In this document: piece by piece, positions 9,218 through 22,093 of the stretch
How positions within the stretch are numbered: position 1 is the first letter of the stretch
Layout: each line of letters opens with the position of its first letter
Notes under the pieces: generated by a model
What the model saw: the letters and a program-made list of their open reading frames with translations, nothing else
Databases searched by the model: none
What the model was told of the DNA's origin: nothing
From: Rhizophlyctis rosea
Lineage: Eukaryota; Chytridiomycota; Chytridiomycetes; Rhizophlyctidales; Rhizophlyctidaceae
Direction of reading: 5' to 3'
DNA: 53,300 bases
Assembly: GCA_027596075.1 (NCBI GenBank)
Contig: JADGJC010000286.1
Span: 1-53,300 of the forward strand
Made by a program: the position numbers and the translations under genes

Positions 9218-12200
9218 TCAAAATGCCATGCCACCTTCCGTAGCACCACCACTCGCACCATCCCATAGTTGTCCCTTCGCAGTAGCCATATTATTGCCGT
9301 CCTCCTCTTTCATCAGCGTTACGTGGGGAAGCAATAATGGGGGCGATATATCGTAAGAGCTTTTGGGGATAACAGCTGTCACATCGAACACGTGAAAGTC
9401 AGTGGGTCATTCCACGTGGCAACAAGAACACAAGGACGATATGAAATGAGTGGTCACCCAGCCTCATTGCTTTACATGATACCTACTTGCACTAACGTTC
9501 ACATGCATAATCTCCGTCTCGGTAACAATTTCGAACTTGTTCTCTATGTTCCGAATCCTGGAACCCCCTTTATCATGGATGACGGAAGCTTGCAAAGTTA
9601 TGAGCAGTTTTGTGTGCATTCCTGGTGCTACCTGCAAGTATCGTTTCAAAAACATTGATCAGCACAATATAGTGAGCACACATGCTGGCAGATATAGATT
9701 CAAACTGCAATCAACAAACCGGTCCAGGCTTGAATCCAACAACAATCTCATCATCCTCATCCTCCCCTGCATGCGCTCCAACACGAAAGCTGCGCACCGG
9801 CTGGCGAATCTTGAAGCGGGTTGAGTCATTTCCAACGTTCGTCATGGTAATTGTGGTCTGGTACGTTGAACCGGCTCGAAGTGGTCCAAAGTTGCAAGCC
9901 GTAGGAAGGAGCGTAAACACACCCAAAGTTGCTGGTGCTGGTGAAACCCGAGCCAGTTACTTAACGACGCGATTTTCGGGACGACATATACGCTCTCGGA
10001 ATCGAAAAACATACCTCCAATTTTCTTGCCGACACTTGCGGTACTGCTTGTCTTCACACCACGTCGCGCACTGGCCTCTATGGAAAGATACCTTTCATTT
10101 GGCTCTGATTTTGGAGGCTTGGTCGCACGGATAGAAGCAGGAAGAGAAAGTTTGTGGGGCCGCGGCTGATGCAGGAGTGTTTGCGTTGTTGGATCTCTGG
10201 GTGGAGGCAGTGGCGTCTCCCGGTGTGGTGTATGCTGATGAGAACAGTGAGTGATGGCAATGAGAAAATCCCGATCGAACCATTAGCATACTGACCGGTT
10301 TCGGTGGCGCTCCGCGATGGTGAAGGCTGTGTTTTGCTTCGTTTTGTCTGAGCTATCAGCGCAAATGAAGGTCAACATCGAGCCATCGCTGCAACAGTTG
10401 AAGTAGCTCCAGATGCTCACATCCGGTATTATTTCGGCCGCACTTGCTGCAGCCTCGTGTTGCCGAGATTCTTGCCGTTCACCCACATCATCTGTCCTTT
10501 CCGACCTTCCAATGACAGCCGTTACCTTCACTGGTAGTGTACGAGGCTGCCACGGTGGAAACATTCAGTAAAGCTAGCGAGTCCACACATTCTTGCATTT
10601 CTTCACCACATCGTACAATGCCTTGACTAACCTCCTCGGTATGCTTCTTCTCGTTTTCGCCAGTAGTCCCCTTCTCCTTTTCCCTCCGTTCACTCCTGTC
10701 TTTCGCTTCACGCTTAGATGCACCCTCCAAAAAGCTCTTCCCTTCCGGACTATCGAAGTAGTTCGGAATGTGATGATTCTGCCGAGTTACAGGTGTGATG
10801 GCACGCGACTGATTATTGTTGTCAATTGTTGCTGCAGATGATGGTGCGGCTGATATGCGTCGGAGTAGCTTTGGTCTTTTGATGGTTTGAGGGGTGGGTT
10901 GAGACTGAGAAGTGTAAGGGATCAGAACGCAAGGTACCAAACGGGATTAGGGAATTCAGTTTTTGACGCTTACCGGCGGTAGTTGCTAGTGGTTGGAAAT
11001 TTTTTTTCGCGATTCCATTTTAGCTCATCGTAGGATCGAATTTTGAAATTACAACTCTTCATCCCCATACCCACCTCATGTATCTCACCCTCCACCTGCC
11101 TCGTCTGTTCCTCCTTCAGTTTGAACTTCTTGATGATTGCTTCCTCCGTGGCCTGGCGATCCTGTCCGAAAATGAATGGCCGTTTCTCCAAAACCAACCC
11201 CTCCACATGCTGGAACGTGTTCTCCGGTCGAGGATCTGCTACATTCGACGGCAGTGACGAATTGTCCACGTCACGCCAGTAGCGAGCGGGATCATCAAAC
11301 ATGACGCATGCGCGGACATTGGGCGTTAGAGTTGGAAAACGGGTCAGCTGGAAGGATAATGATATGGAGTATCAGCTATATCTCACTGTCAAAGAACATA
11401 CATGACCTTGCGCAGTCGCTTGTAGAACATTCAACATACCTGTCGATACACCAAAAATTCACCCTCCCTTACACCATGCCCTCTATTTCCTTTTGGCGGT
11501 CCAACAACCATCACGCTCACACCATCAATATCTCGCGCACTCCCTCCCTCCTCCCTCAAGATGATTTCCTCAGTTATCTCCACATCCGGGCTTGCCAGCT
11601 GCTCTTTGAAATACGTGATGAGATCCACGTCGCGCCAAAGTGCTACACCAGATCCATCTGGATTTATCACAAAGAGACGAGGCGCGTTGGGTATTTGGGG
11701 TAACCGGTCCTGAGCTGCATTGAGCAGATTTTGGATGGTTGGTGCGGGCAGATTGTGCGGGGAAGGAGGGGTTGCGATGCGGTAGGTTGTCGGTGATACC
11801 TGGAGCGAAGGACTTTTAACATCTCAAAAAGTCCTTCGATTGACGAGGAACAAAGAGCTATGTAACTCACTTGCGCTAATCCATTGGCATCAATAGTGAA
11901 ATGGATTTGATTGGAATCACTCAAATTCAACGTTCCTTCCAACCAGTTTATATGGTACACATTGCTGTCGGTGTCTGGGAACGTTCGATCAGGATACATT
12001 CTCGCATGTCCAGAAGTCGACACCTCCAGTATTATGTCGGGCTGTCCACTTGCAGTTTAAATTTTCCATACCAACTCAGTGATATGAACGGTGCCGACTC
12101 ACTTTCTGTACAATGAAAACAGCCTCCTCCCCTTCCTTTCCACCCTGTTGCCTGAAAGCGATCGTTCCGTCCGGCAACCTCACTCTCACTCCACCGTCAT

Positions 12201-15200
12201 TCATGAAAGTCACGGTTCCCAGCCCCTCACAATCCACTTCAACCTCTCCAGGTTTGCTGATAATGACCGTTTGATCACAATGCTCTGTCACAATCTTCCC
12301 GTCCTCGGTCTTTGTGACCGTCACCATATCTTCCCGTGTTGTGACCACGCGGCCCGTAGCGGGATCCTTCTCCACGACGAGCTGAAGTTGTGTTGAAAAT
12401 GCTTCGGAGTTTGGTATGGTGGTGATGCGTTTGCCTGATTGGTCTGTGCTGGTCCATGAGTTGGTGCGTGGATCGTGGGATGTGGTGTTGCCGTTGGAAT
12501 GGAAGATCTCAGTGGTCGAATCAGAGAGGTATTTCATGATGGTTCCCTACAGAATGCCGATATCGTGTCCAAAGTTGAATCAAGTCAGCTCATATAGCTA
12601 CTTGGGTGTGCGCTACGGACTCACTCACATCAGGCATGACAACCCTCCCAATCTCCTGAGCAACATCCTGACTTCCGTTTCGCAGCCCAAATATCTTCTG
12701 ACAAACGTAACCCTCCTTTGTAAACTCCACTGACAATCCTTCTTGCATTGACAGGACACAACTGTACGTGGCATCTTGATTGTCCTTCTTACGTTTTTGT
12801 CTGATGGAAAACACAGATCCGTCACGGAAGGAGGTGGTGAAATATGGGGTTGGGCGTTCTGTTGGAAATGGAGCAGATGACGAAGACAGTGCGGTTGCAA
12901 AGGAGAGTGTGTGAGAATGCTGAGATATGGTTGCATATGCAGCTGTAAAGGGGTGCGAAGGAAAGGTAAGGGCAGGCAATCAAGAGTCAGAACGTATGTG
13001 AATACACTACACCTTCTGCGCCATTCACTGAATTGACCTTATGAACCTGGATATGTGCTCCGTTGGGCGGGTACATCGACGTGGTATCATCGTGCTGTTG
13101 AATTATCTGGTCACCCGCCAGATAAACATAAGATGTTGGGGACTGCGGTTGAGTTGTCAAAGGTGTTTGTGGGCTTGCGGGAGTCGCATTGGACGGAACT
13201 GGATTTGCCAAATTCGCTTTCTCGCCATCTTCACTCTGCGGGTCCGCAGTACTCGGGACATAGTTGATGGGACCAACGTCAATGATATCATAAAAAAGAC
13301 CGAACCCGACTTTGCTTTTGACCTGGCGAGGAAATAGGGTCTAGTCATGGACTATTTTTGAATACTCGGCACATTGAGCTTACTTGACTGTCCGCATGAT
13401 CATCATGTTTCATTTCGCCGATCGCACCCCGTCCCATCATGGCTAACAGAAGAACTCCCTCTCGCTGACAAAGTTTTGTCAATACATGTGGGTAATCTGG
13501 CTTCGTATGTTGCAGGACCTAATTGAGATGTCAGATGTCAGCATTCATGAGCCGCTAATAATGTCGCAACAGCCACAACATAAGAAAAATTGTCTTCACC
13601 CAAATCACCTGAGTCAAACTCTCTCGATCCAAGTGTTCAACCCAACACCAATCATCAAAATTCCACCTCTCATTCCCCTCCTGCCCACGTCCACCTCCTT
13701 CAACCTCTCCTTCACACCCTCCTCTGACCAAATCTTCAAAATCCATTTGTAAAAATGCTCGTGCAACCGTGCCTGCCTCTACTTTGGCCATGCGATGCAA
13801 GTTAGTCCGGTACAAAAGGCGTTCACGTTCCTGTTCCTCTTTTCTCTGAGGGTTGTTATACAAGTCCGCCAGCGCACGTTGATATAGAGACATAGAAAAA
13901 CAGCGTTGGAGGGATTGGAGGAGAATGGCGGCAGGCAGCGAGAAGGATTTGAGGGGTTGCAAAGTGTGTGTGGTTAGGGTGTGAATGTCGTGATAAGGTA
14001 TGGTTTGTCTTATCAAAAATCCGTGAGAAATAGAACTAAAAATAAGACCAGGATCATCGATGTAAATACTTGATGAAAACACTTACACGGAAGATCTCAT
14101 CTTTGGTTCCTCTAAGTCGCTACTGCCTTGCTTCTCCACGCCATTTGACATCAACTCCCCACTTGTGAAGATTTGGTTTGCCCCTTTTCCGGTGCCATTG
14201 CCAATTGCCATTCTTCTGACCATATCATCAATGAAATTGACCAAAAGTCCAACCTCTTCACCTCCTCCAGCCTTTTCTCCTCCATTATCACGGCCATTGA
14301 TTTCCCCTTCCTCCTCCCTTGCCGCTTGCTCCAGAACCACTCCCAACATCACGTCAACATCTGCATCTTCCACCCTCACACTCCGCATCACATGATCGTA
14401 CCAGCGCATCGTAGAACTCTCCTTCCCGACCTCCACATCCGGAACAACAATGACAGCATCCTTGGCATACCAGCCCTCATAAATCTTTCGCTTTTCCAGC
14501 AGGTTGTAAATTGCGTATGAAATCGCATCAAAGAGCAATTTGCCGTCTTGCTGTGCGTCAGCATGAATGTCAGTCCATGCCGCGTGTTTCCAGAAGGACG
14601 TACTGGCGGATTGTTGACATATGGTGCGAAGGTTGATTATCGTAGGGTTGGTGGTCGTTTTGAATGATGCTGTGCTTGTGGGGGAGGAACTGCTTGCAGG
14701 AGGAGAAGAAGATTGATCTGCGGGAACTCCGACAGCGGATCGAGCACGGGGGTCTGGTGCTGTCGGAGGGACATCTGTTGAGGTTGTATTCGATACATCG
14801 AGGCGGATGAAAACGTTCATTTGCACATCGTGGTCTTCGATGAGGGAATCATATAGGCCTGGGGAGGTGAAGTTGCGGAGGAGGTAATAGACATCTGGAC
14901 CATCTGCCGGCTCGTCACCTGTCACGTATGAAAAATCAGTCTAACTGAATCGTTTTTACATACTCCACTTGGTGTTCGAGCAACATACCAATAGATGCGG
15001 GCCGCTTGTCCGCTTTCTCAGTCCCCCTGTCTCTCAGCTTTGACTTTCGCTTGGACGCCTCTGGAGGTGTCGCGGCCGACTCCGGTCTCGAAGCAGGTTC
15101 AGGAACTTTTGCTGGTGCCGCTGGAGCTGTACTAACCTCATTACTTTGTGTTTTGTCCTGAAGTTTTCACTACCAACTGCCATACCTCCTTTGGCCCCTT

Positions 15201-16050
15201 TCTTTGCCGCGGCGCCAGCAGGTGTCTTGGTTCGTGAGTCATCCTTCTTGTCATCCTTCTTCTCCTCTTTCTTTTCCTCCTTCTTCTCTTCCTTTTTGCC
15301 GGCTTTCGCACCCTTTGGAGGCGTTTCGGCCGTTTCTGGCGGAGCTCCAGCCTCCGGAACGTCCTGGAGAAGCACCTCATCAGACCCTACTCAACATTCT
15401 CTCCCATAATGGTAATTATCAAACCACACCTTCGAAACTTTTGCCGCCTCCAGTTTGGCCTCTACACCCTCCTGCTTCAAAGTCACCAATCTCAACTTGA
15501 GAACCCGTGCCATTATGGCGTCGGGAATGTCATCCTCAATGACCCCAGAGTCTACCGTTGCTTTGAGTTCTCTGCACGCGTCGTGTACTTTGGCGTTTTC
15601 TGAAGCCTAAACGCCACCCCGTAGATAGTCATAGTTAGATCAACTTTCAGCAGAGCAAGCAGTGACCACAAAGCAGACGCACCCATGCCACCAGATCCCC
15701 CTTATCGATGACGGTGAACTTGGTACGATATCCCGTGGCAATGACATCGCACACTTCTTTCAACTTTGCGGCTGCGGCTTCCTCTGACGGCTTGTCATTT
15801 GCTGAAAGTGAGTCGGGAAGCACGGTAAAGATGAATGGCTCCCATGTGTCCTGCAAGAAACATAAGCATTAAGTGTGAGTAGTGCAATGCAACAAGCGAT
15901 ATTGTTAGTTCACTCAGATCAATTTCACTACCCCTCACCACATCACATCCAACACAAATCTAGAGAATAAGGGCTTACATCGTTGATTGGTTGGTTCTGC
16001 AATGGCACAGACGCTGGTGACGCAGAGGCCGTTTTGTCGCCTCGCCCCAT
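9218..16050 (-). CDS. SPAG17: SPAG17/PF6, flagellar central-pair protein
   Basis: A long multi-exon minus-strand gene, about 1,600-1,750 aa by eye. It starts at ATG 16050 (MGRGDKTASASP), with exon 2 DTWEPFIFTVLPDSLSA, a helical segment (15.4-15.6 kb), and a Lys/Glu-rich linker (KKEEKKEEKKEEKKDDKK). The segment DEPADGPDVYYLL (14.9 kb) matches the conserved N-terminal domain. The C-terminal half carries SPAG17 signatures: MKYLSDSTTEIFHSNG and GRVVTTREDMVTV (12.1-12.5 kb), RLFVINPDGSGVALWRD (11.6 kb), and an ASH/MSP-like beta domain (FGPLRAGSTYQTTI and GFKPGP at 9.7-9.9 kb, completed by VAPGMHTKLL at 9.5-9.6 kb). The last exon is 9375-9218. SPAG17/PF6 forms the C1a projection of the axonemal central pair and controls beating. 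No frameshift was seen across the parts checked. It is shorter than animal and algal homologues. Confidence 0.93.
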
Positions 16051-16382
16051 TCTCTGCTCTCACCGAAGCCGTGCTCGTGAGATTGGGTCAGAGAATTGTA
16101 TCACAAAGTGCGTTACAGATGTCCAGTTCAGACGAAGTAAACGAGAATTGCAAAGAACCGATCGCGATGCAGGAAGTTTGTAAGAAGGGGCTGATTATCT
16201 CATCACCGTGCCTTCGATCCCAGCCACCTTCTGATACGGTTGTTTACCTGCCTTTACGAACTGTGGACTTCAGAAATCTATTCATGCATTCGCAATAAAT
16301 CCCAAAAACAGGGGTATATACTAAAATGCTACATATTCCATAGCCTACCAGTTGAAAGCTATCTAGATACAGGCGTCACCAT
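16051..16382. other. Short spacer between SPAG17 and the hydrolase
   Basis: Both neighbours are on the minus strand. This stretch must contain the SPAG17 promoter and the 3' end of the hydrolase gene. No coding exon or clear promoter motif was recognised. Confidence 0.4.
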
Positions 16383-18002
16383 CTACAATTTGCTTTTCCC
16401 CCAGCCGACCACCGTCTCAACAATACGGACAACTTCATCGGCTGCAATTTCATCGAAATGATGTATCAACAAGAAAGCTCATGTCCAATCAGTGCAATCT
16501 CATTGCGCCAATAAAACATTGGGGGGGGGGGAGGCCCTAAGGAATCTGATCCCAGAGTGTAGTCACCATGGATGTACTCACCAATAACGTCAGGCTTCTC
16601 CAGAGGAAGCATGTGTCCACACCCCTCAACAAACGCAAAGGAGCCCTTCTGACATCTAGAGGCCAGATGTTCGTGCATCACTCTGGAGTGCGCAAAATTA
16701 GGAATGTCAAACCGAAAAATAAACCTTGAAATCGGGCTTGAAATAGGGCAACTCACAGACCCTCAACTCCACCTTCCCCAACGTAATCCTTCCCGGCCAT
16801 GTAACTGTCAGTGCCTGCCAGCATGCGAACTGGGATCTTGATTTCTGCTAGGCGTTTATAGATATGGCGGGATGTAGATCCACCAGCAAATGTGATCTGA
16901 CAGGAATGATGATGTTGAGAAAATTGCTTCACCCGGACTCACTGCACCAGCCTCATACTGCTTCTGATTGCGGGAAACATTTTAGTGTGTAAAGTGTCGG
17001 AGCGTGGGATGGATGATCAAAACCAAAATCCTAAGATGATCTGTAAGTAGAATATGTAGAATGGCCTGACCCAACCTAATAGCTCACCATGTATATCTCT
17101 CGGGCCTCATCCACCCATGGCCGGAAGAAAGCTTTCCGTTTCAGGTAATCGTGGAGCTCTTCACTGTGTTGCGGCAAAGTAAGCACCAAACGAGCAGATA
17201 AGAGAAACCAGATCACACTGGCATGAGCAGTTTCCCACATACATCCCTTTAGCAGGCACATGATTTTGACCATTGACAAAAGACAATATACCACCCACTC
17301 ACCGACTGCTAAATGTTGCTTTCCGTCTGAGTGCGCCATCAACCAACTGGTCTGGCACAGTGAAATCCAAATCCACCAGGTCCTTGTCCACACCATATCG
17401 GTGCTTTAAGGTTTCATCAGACCATATGACTGGTTCAAGAGCCAGGATAGCAGCAAATGTTGTGGGATGTGAGATTTGGAGACCTAACGTCGCCGCTCCA
17501 CCTGTACCAGTTGTCATCACGATCAGAGGTCCGCAAATGGTGGAAATTCAGACCTCAAAGATATGTCCATGGGCAGTGCATATAGAAACGGACCTATAGA
17601 GTGCCCAACTCCAATCAAGGTGCAGCCTCTGTTTCTCTGCGTCACCCATTCTGCAACAATGCCTGTGTCTTTCGCCAGCTCCCGCCAGTCTATCCGCCCC
17701 TTGCGGATGGCTTCGAAGTCAGGGGTGGAGTCTCCATGGCCTCTCAAGTCCCAGGCATGAACTTCCTGGATGAGGTGTGAAATGCGCGAGGCAAAGAGAC
17801 GTCCAATAACCAACTCCCAGAGCTCTTTGTGAAGGCTAGTGGCGTGGGTAAAGAGGAGTGATATTTTCGAATGATGGGAGTGTGATGCGGGAGGTGTTGC
17901 AGAGTTTGGTGCCAAGCGGTAGGAGTTTACCGCTAGCTTTACGGTGGGATTCGCTGCTGGGAGAGTATGCCGGGTGATAGTGAAAGGAGGTTTGATTGGC
18001 AT
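16383..18002 (-). CDS. Peroxisomal alpha/beta hydrolase (Lpx1-like)
   Basis: A minus-strand multi-exon gene, roughly 350 aa. Exon 1 from ATG 18002 (MPIKPPFTITRHTLPA) contains LLFTHATSLHKELWELVIG, the strand-4 motif VHAWDLRGHGDS and the nucleophile elbow GVGHSIG. Exon 2 continues GAATLGLQISHPTTFAAILALEP. Later exons carry the acid region (KIPVRMLAGTDSY) and the catalytic His in EGCGHMLPLEKPDVI. The final 59-nt exon (16441-16383) encodes ADEVVRIVETVVGWGKSKL and stop. The terminal SKL is a perfect type 1 peroxisomal targeting signal, so the enzyme probably acts in the peroxisome matrix. The family is that of fungal Lpx1-type lipases/esterases; the substrate is unknown. The frame stays open upstream to 18158, so a longer N-terminus is possible. 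Confidence 0.85.
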
Positions 18003-18578
18003 TGCGGCGATTGTCTGCTGCTGTAGAAGTCTGATTCTCCTTGCTGCCTTTCTGGTGTTGGTGATGGAGAAGGTGGGTTTGGGACTTTGGCTCCCAGATC
18101 TGGACACGGACATCGATGCAACTGGGTGGGTTGCTCCAGTCACTGTCCAGTATGTCAAGCCACACTCTTACACCGCTGGCCCCTGAAATTTCATTGGAAG
18201 TCGGTCTTGTAGATGACCATGGATGGATAGGATGGTTACTATGTTCAATTTACAGTGAACTTCAATAAGCGCAGAAAATGGCAGCGCCAAATAATCGGCA
18301 CCGACTCGTCGAAAAGCGGTAGCTTTGAGATTACGTGGACGGGCTTTTCTCAACCTAAGTCCGGAAGCAGCCAAAGCTCCCATGACTGACCGCATATTTT
18401 GTCAAGATTCAGCCAATTGAGCGCACACCGAACTCGGAAGCGAAAGTCAGCTCACCATTGAATTGACAGTATTAGATCATATTCAATATATGTACTATAT
18501 AAACGTCTACCAGAGACCCTACACGTACAGCACCCACCATTACAACAATATCTAAATACATCTAGTATCACATCCAAT
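18003..18578. other. Intergenic, hydrolase promoter side
   Basis: Holds the promoter of the hydrolase and the 3' flank of the GPI-protein gene, both minus strand. There is no recognisable exon. A TATATAA-like string near 18,500 has no plus-strand gene after it. Confidence 0.4.
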
Positions 18579-19890
18579 CTAGAAAACAAAACCATACAAA
18601 ACCGCAACAACAACAGATGCCATAACAGATGCCCCGGCCTTCACACGGAACCCAGCACTGCTCATGTCCGTCTGCACTCCCAACTCCGGGTCCCAGATAA
18701 TCTTCGACGCGGGCGTCAACCCCGTAGCATTGATGTGGTACGCCAACAAGCGAGCAGTCTCAGTTCCATAACTGTCACCGGAATCGCCCGGTTTCTGTGC
18801 CCAAACGGAAGTGTTATCTGCGGTGATGATCTTGAAGTCGATGGTGATAGGTGCGGCAACAACAGCGGCGTTGGCAGTAACTTGGACTGAGGCGGTCGCG
18901 TTCCAGGTGAAGGTGTTGCCTGTTGATGTGGCAAGAGCATTGTAGGTGGTATTGGTGGCATTGTTGACGTTGTCACTGCTGTGCGTGAAGAGACCTTGCA
19001 GAATGACGAGGTGCGAGTTCTGGTATGGAGAATAGTTTCATTAGCTTCTGAGCGCTACAGGGCGTAGGAGCAGCAAGTTCCAACATACCTGATACTGGAA
19101 GGGGAACCCGCTCATCGCAATGGAATACTTCAGTGCATTTGGTTGGAAGTACCCACTCGCATCAAACATCTTCGCCTTGAGTTGAGGCACAAATGCCGAC
19201 AAGGTCAAACTGAACCCGGTGGTGGCGTCAGTGTATGTGGTGTTGGTTTGAATGATGGAAGTTCCGTTGGATGTGAGGAGACTGGCGCCAAAGTTGCCCC
19301 ACAAGCTGACACCATTGGTCTTCTTTGTCAAGTCGACGTATGAGGTGGTGTTGTGCCAGTCGTAGGTGCCGTTAACTTCGGCTACGCGCCAGAGGCTGGC
19401 CATATATGTGGAGACGTACTCGGTATCATCTGAATTAAGTTGATAAAGTTAGCTACCTGATCGTGCCGCATGATTGCGAGAACAACAATAAATACGTACT
19501 GGTAGAACCATCCTGCTCAAAGAAAGCCCTCATCCTTGGAAACCCTCCTTGAGTAGACAACACAAACCGATACTGCGCATGGTCCGCAAGTCGCGACACA
19601 ACTTGAACCGCCTGCGGCTTCACCTTGAAGGTCAAAGCGCGGTACCAGGCACTGATGTCCACATTTCCCCTTGTGCCGGTCGTGTTCTTGCGATCGGCGT
19701 CGGTGTGTCCGGGAGGTTGAGAGATGGTGCCGTTGAAATCGCCTGAAGCGCGACTGCCGAACGCGACTGGGAGAGCGGACCAGGTGACGTTAGCGTTCAC
19801 GTCGACTGAGCCGGAGGCGGACGCGTCTTGAGTGGTTTGCGCGGCGCAGAGGGTCGTTGCGGCGAGAAGAGCGAAGAGCTTGATTTGCAT
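18579..19890 (-). CDS. Secreted, probably GPI-anchored glycoprotein
   Basis: Three exons (19890-19500, 19429-19089, 19019-18579) join in phase to 390 aa. The signal peptide MQIKLFALLAATTLCAAQ is followed by a Thr/Ser/Asn/Val-rich beta-like chain with many N-glycosylation sequons (NVTW, NGTI, NTTG, NGTYDW, NTTSY, NATNTT). The C-terminus is a small-residue region plus hydrophobic tail (KAGASVMASVVVAVLYGFVF) with no basic tail after it, typical of a GPI-attachment signal. It should sit on the cell surface or wall. No catalytic motif or known family was recognised, so function is unknown. A TATA box lies about 120 bp upstream. Confidence 0.8.
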
Positions 19891-20010
19891 GGTTGAAGAG
19901 TTGAAGAGTGCTTGTTGTGGGTATTAACGGGTATGAGCTCAATGTAGCTAGATGCGCAATGGTATAAGTTGAACTGGTTCGAGTTGGGAGACATGCCTCA
20001 ACCACACCGA

Positions 20011-20018
20011 CTTTTATA
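20011..20018 (-). promoter_or_regulatory. TATA box of the GPI-protein gene
   Basis: TATAAAAG on the minus strand, about 120 bp upstream of the ATG at 19890. Position and sequence fit a core promoter of a strongly or conditionally expressed secreted-protein gene. No expression evidence is available here. Confidence 0.5.
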
Positions 20019-20029
20019 TTCCGCACCGA

Positions 20030-22093
20030 TCTCTATCAATCAACTCCACACTGCCAGAATCCGGTGCGCAGAACACCTTCTGTTTGCCAAGAACAACGCA
20101 ACCGTCGATCAACAAAAATTCTGGTGCTGACGAATTTCGAAGAATCGACGGATTGCAAGTGGAGTGAGTGGGACTGGAATGGATTGAAAAGTATTGAATA
20201 GACCGACACCCTCCGAAGCGGATCCGGCCGGGAGACATTCAGGGTCCTATTTCGTACTGGAAATTTCCGAAAGGTAAACAAAGTGGCTCCCACGCCTTGG
20301 CAAGACGTTCAACACTGCGCCGGTTTTCGAGAGCCCTGATTTGTTTACTCGCCGGTCATCAATTGGCTTTGAATATTGCCCGTCGCTTATCCGCCAATCA
20401 GAATGTGTCGGAGATGAATCATTTCGATCCAATGGGCAGAAGCATCTCGGTTTTTGGTTCACGAAGGCGATGGTATAGTGTTGAACAAAAACTCATTTAG
20501 TGGCGGAAACATCTCGGTTGCTGATGCACGTGACAACAGCTGTACATGTTTACTCCAACATTTTTTGGCAATCCTCCGAGTCGTCAATCACCATCTTGCC
20601 ATGATCCCATCCAGCTCGTCCTTCATTCATTGAGGACTTGAATGCTGTTGATTGCGTCGCGGTCGCCAACTTCACAAGTGCTCTTCATTTTGCAAATGCG
20701 CAGCGCCGATCGCGTGCATATTCACGCATTGGCCAAGGCACAAAAAGAATAAAGGAGAAATGCTTGACCACAACATACGCTGATGCAGCTCTGGTAGTGA
20801 TACCCTCCATTCGCCTGGCGATAATGCTTATGAAAGATTCAACAAGCTTCCACTGAAGATAAGGCGAAACGGTATGCACTGTTATCATGTCAGGCAAAAT
20901 TGAATGAGGTGTGCCACAGCCATTTCTCTTGAAGCTATGGGTGGAGGCGACTATTGGAGGTAATTCACGGGGCTTGGTGACTCTGGTGAGGCAACTCAGG
21001 CAAGTCTAGAAAAACACGTTCACAAGGGGCATGTGAGTTTTTGCTGACCTAACTGCTTATTTGTGATTCGATCACAGATTGATGAAAGGAGACGTGGTTC
21101 GTGTTGACTCCGAAACTTCCGAGCATTGATCACGAAATCACAGCCCCCTGTCAAAGTTGTCAATGTCCTCAAAAGAGTTGGAATCCATACGGACCATTTC
21201 AAGATCATATGTAAGTCTTTTTCGCATCCCATTCTTCAGATCGAGGTTGATCACAAACAGTGCGAACAGTCGTTGAGCATTTTGGTAAGAGGTCCAAAAT
21301 GAAAAAGAAAATGAATCTACACACGATCGAAGGCAATAAATTCCCAATCACCCTGAGACCATGGCACTGGATTGTGTATTTAGATGCTCCTCATGGACCC
21401 ATGTCTTGCCGACATTAAAATCGCTCGTCGAGACCATTCGGACCAAAAGTTTTGCTATGATGTTGAGCTAGTTGCACTATATGACACCATCGATGCCCAG
21501 AGAATCAGCATGAGCCCAGCTTCAAAGGCGTTCATCAGTGCCTGCGACTCGATGGCATTGTATTTTTTGTCTTGTTTTAGCTATTTGAGCTGCATGAGGT
21601 GCAACATCCAAAAGTGAGCAAACACAATTCTGCGTCCACTCTACTTTCTGTGCAAATGGCGCAGGTACTCATGAGCTCAATTCCGTTCAATGACGACTTC
21701 GCGGAAACTGCGGTAGTGATGAGCGAACGTGGCAGTGACAACCTTGCACAGATGTGAAAACAGCTCTCCATGTCACAGGGGCGTGGCATCGGCGATCGTC
21801 AGGTCCATTCCTCTATAAATGGAAGCTTACATCCTAAGTTTTGAGATGCAGCTATAATTGTGCACAAAGCCATAAATCTCTGGCTATACACGTCCACTCT
21901 ACTGAATGGGTCTATGTACATAGAAAATCCGGCTATCAACATTGAAACAGCGCAACACGCTGCCTACCTACTCCACCACCATTATCAAGCAGATCCACAC
22001 CCCAACTGAAGCCAAACTACTATTATTGAGTCTGGACTAACCTAAAGCGCTATATGAGTTCTACATGACTCCATCTCCTACAAGCTGACTTAA
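20030..22093. other. Gene-poor stretch of about 2 kb
   Basis: Only short open frames (under 80 codons) with random-like composition occur on both strands, and none chains into exons with consistent phase. No tRNA, long repeat or transposon protein was recognised. An unannotated non-coding RNA cannot be excluded. Confidence 0.4.

Noticed and set aside
18485..18505. TATATAA-like sequence as a plus-strand promoter
   Set aside because: No plus-strand gene follows; it is in the 3' flank of a minus-strand gene.
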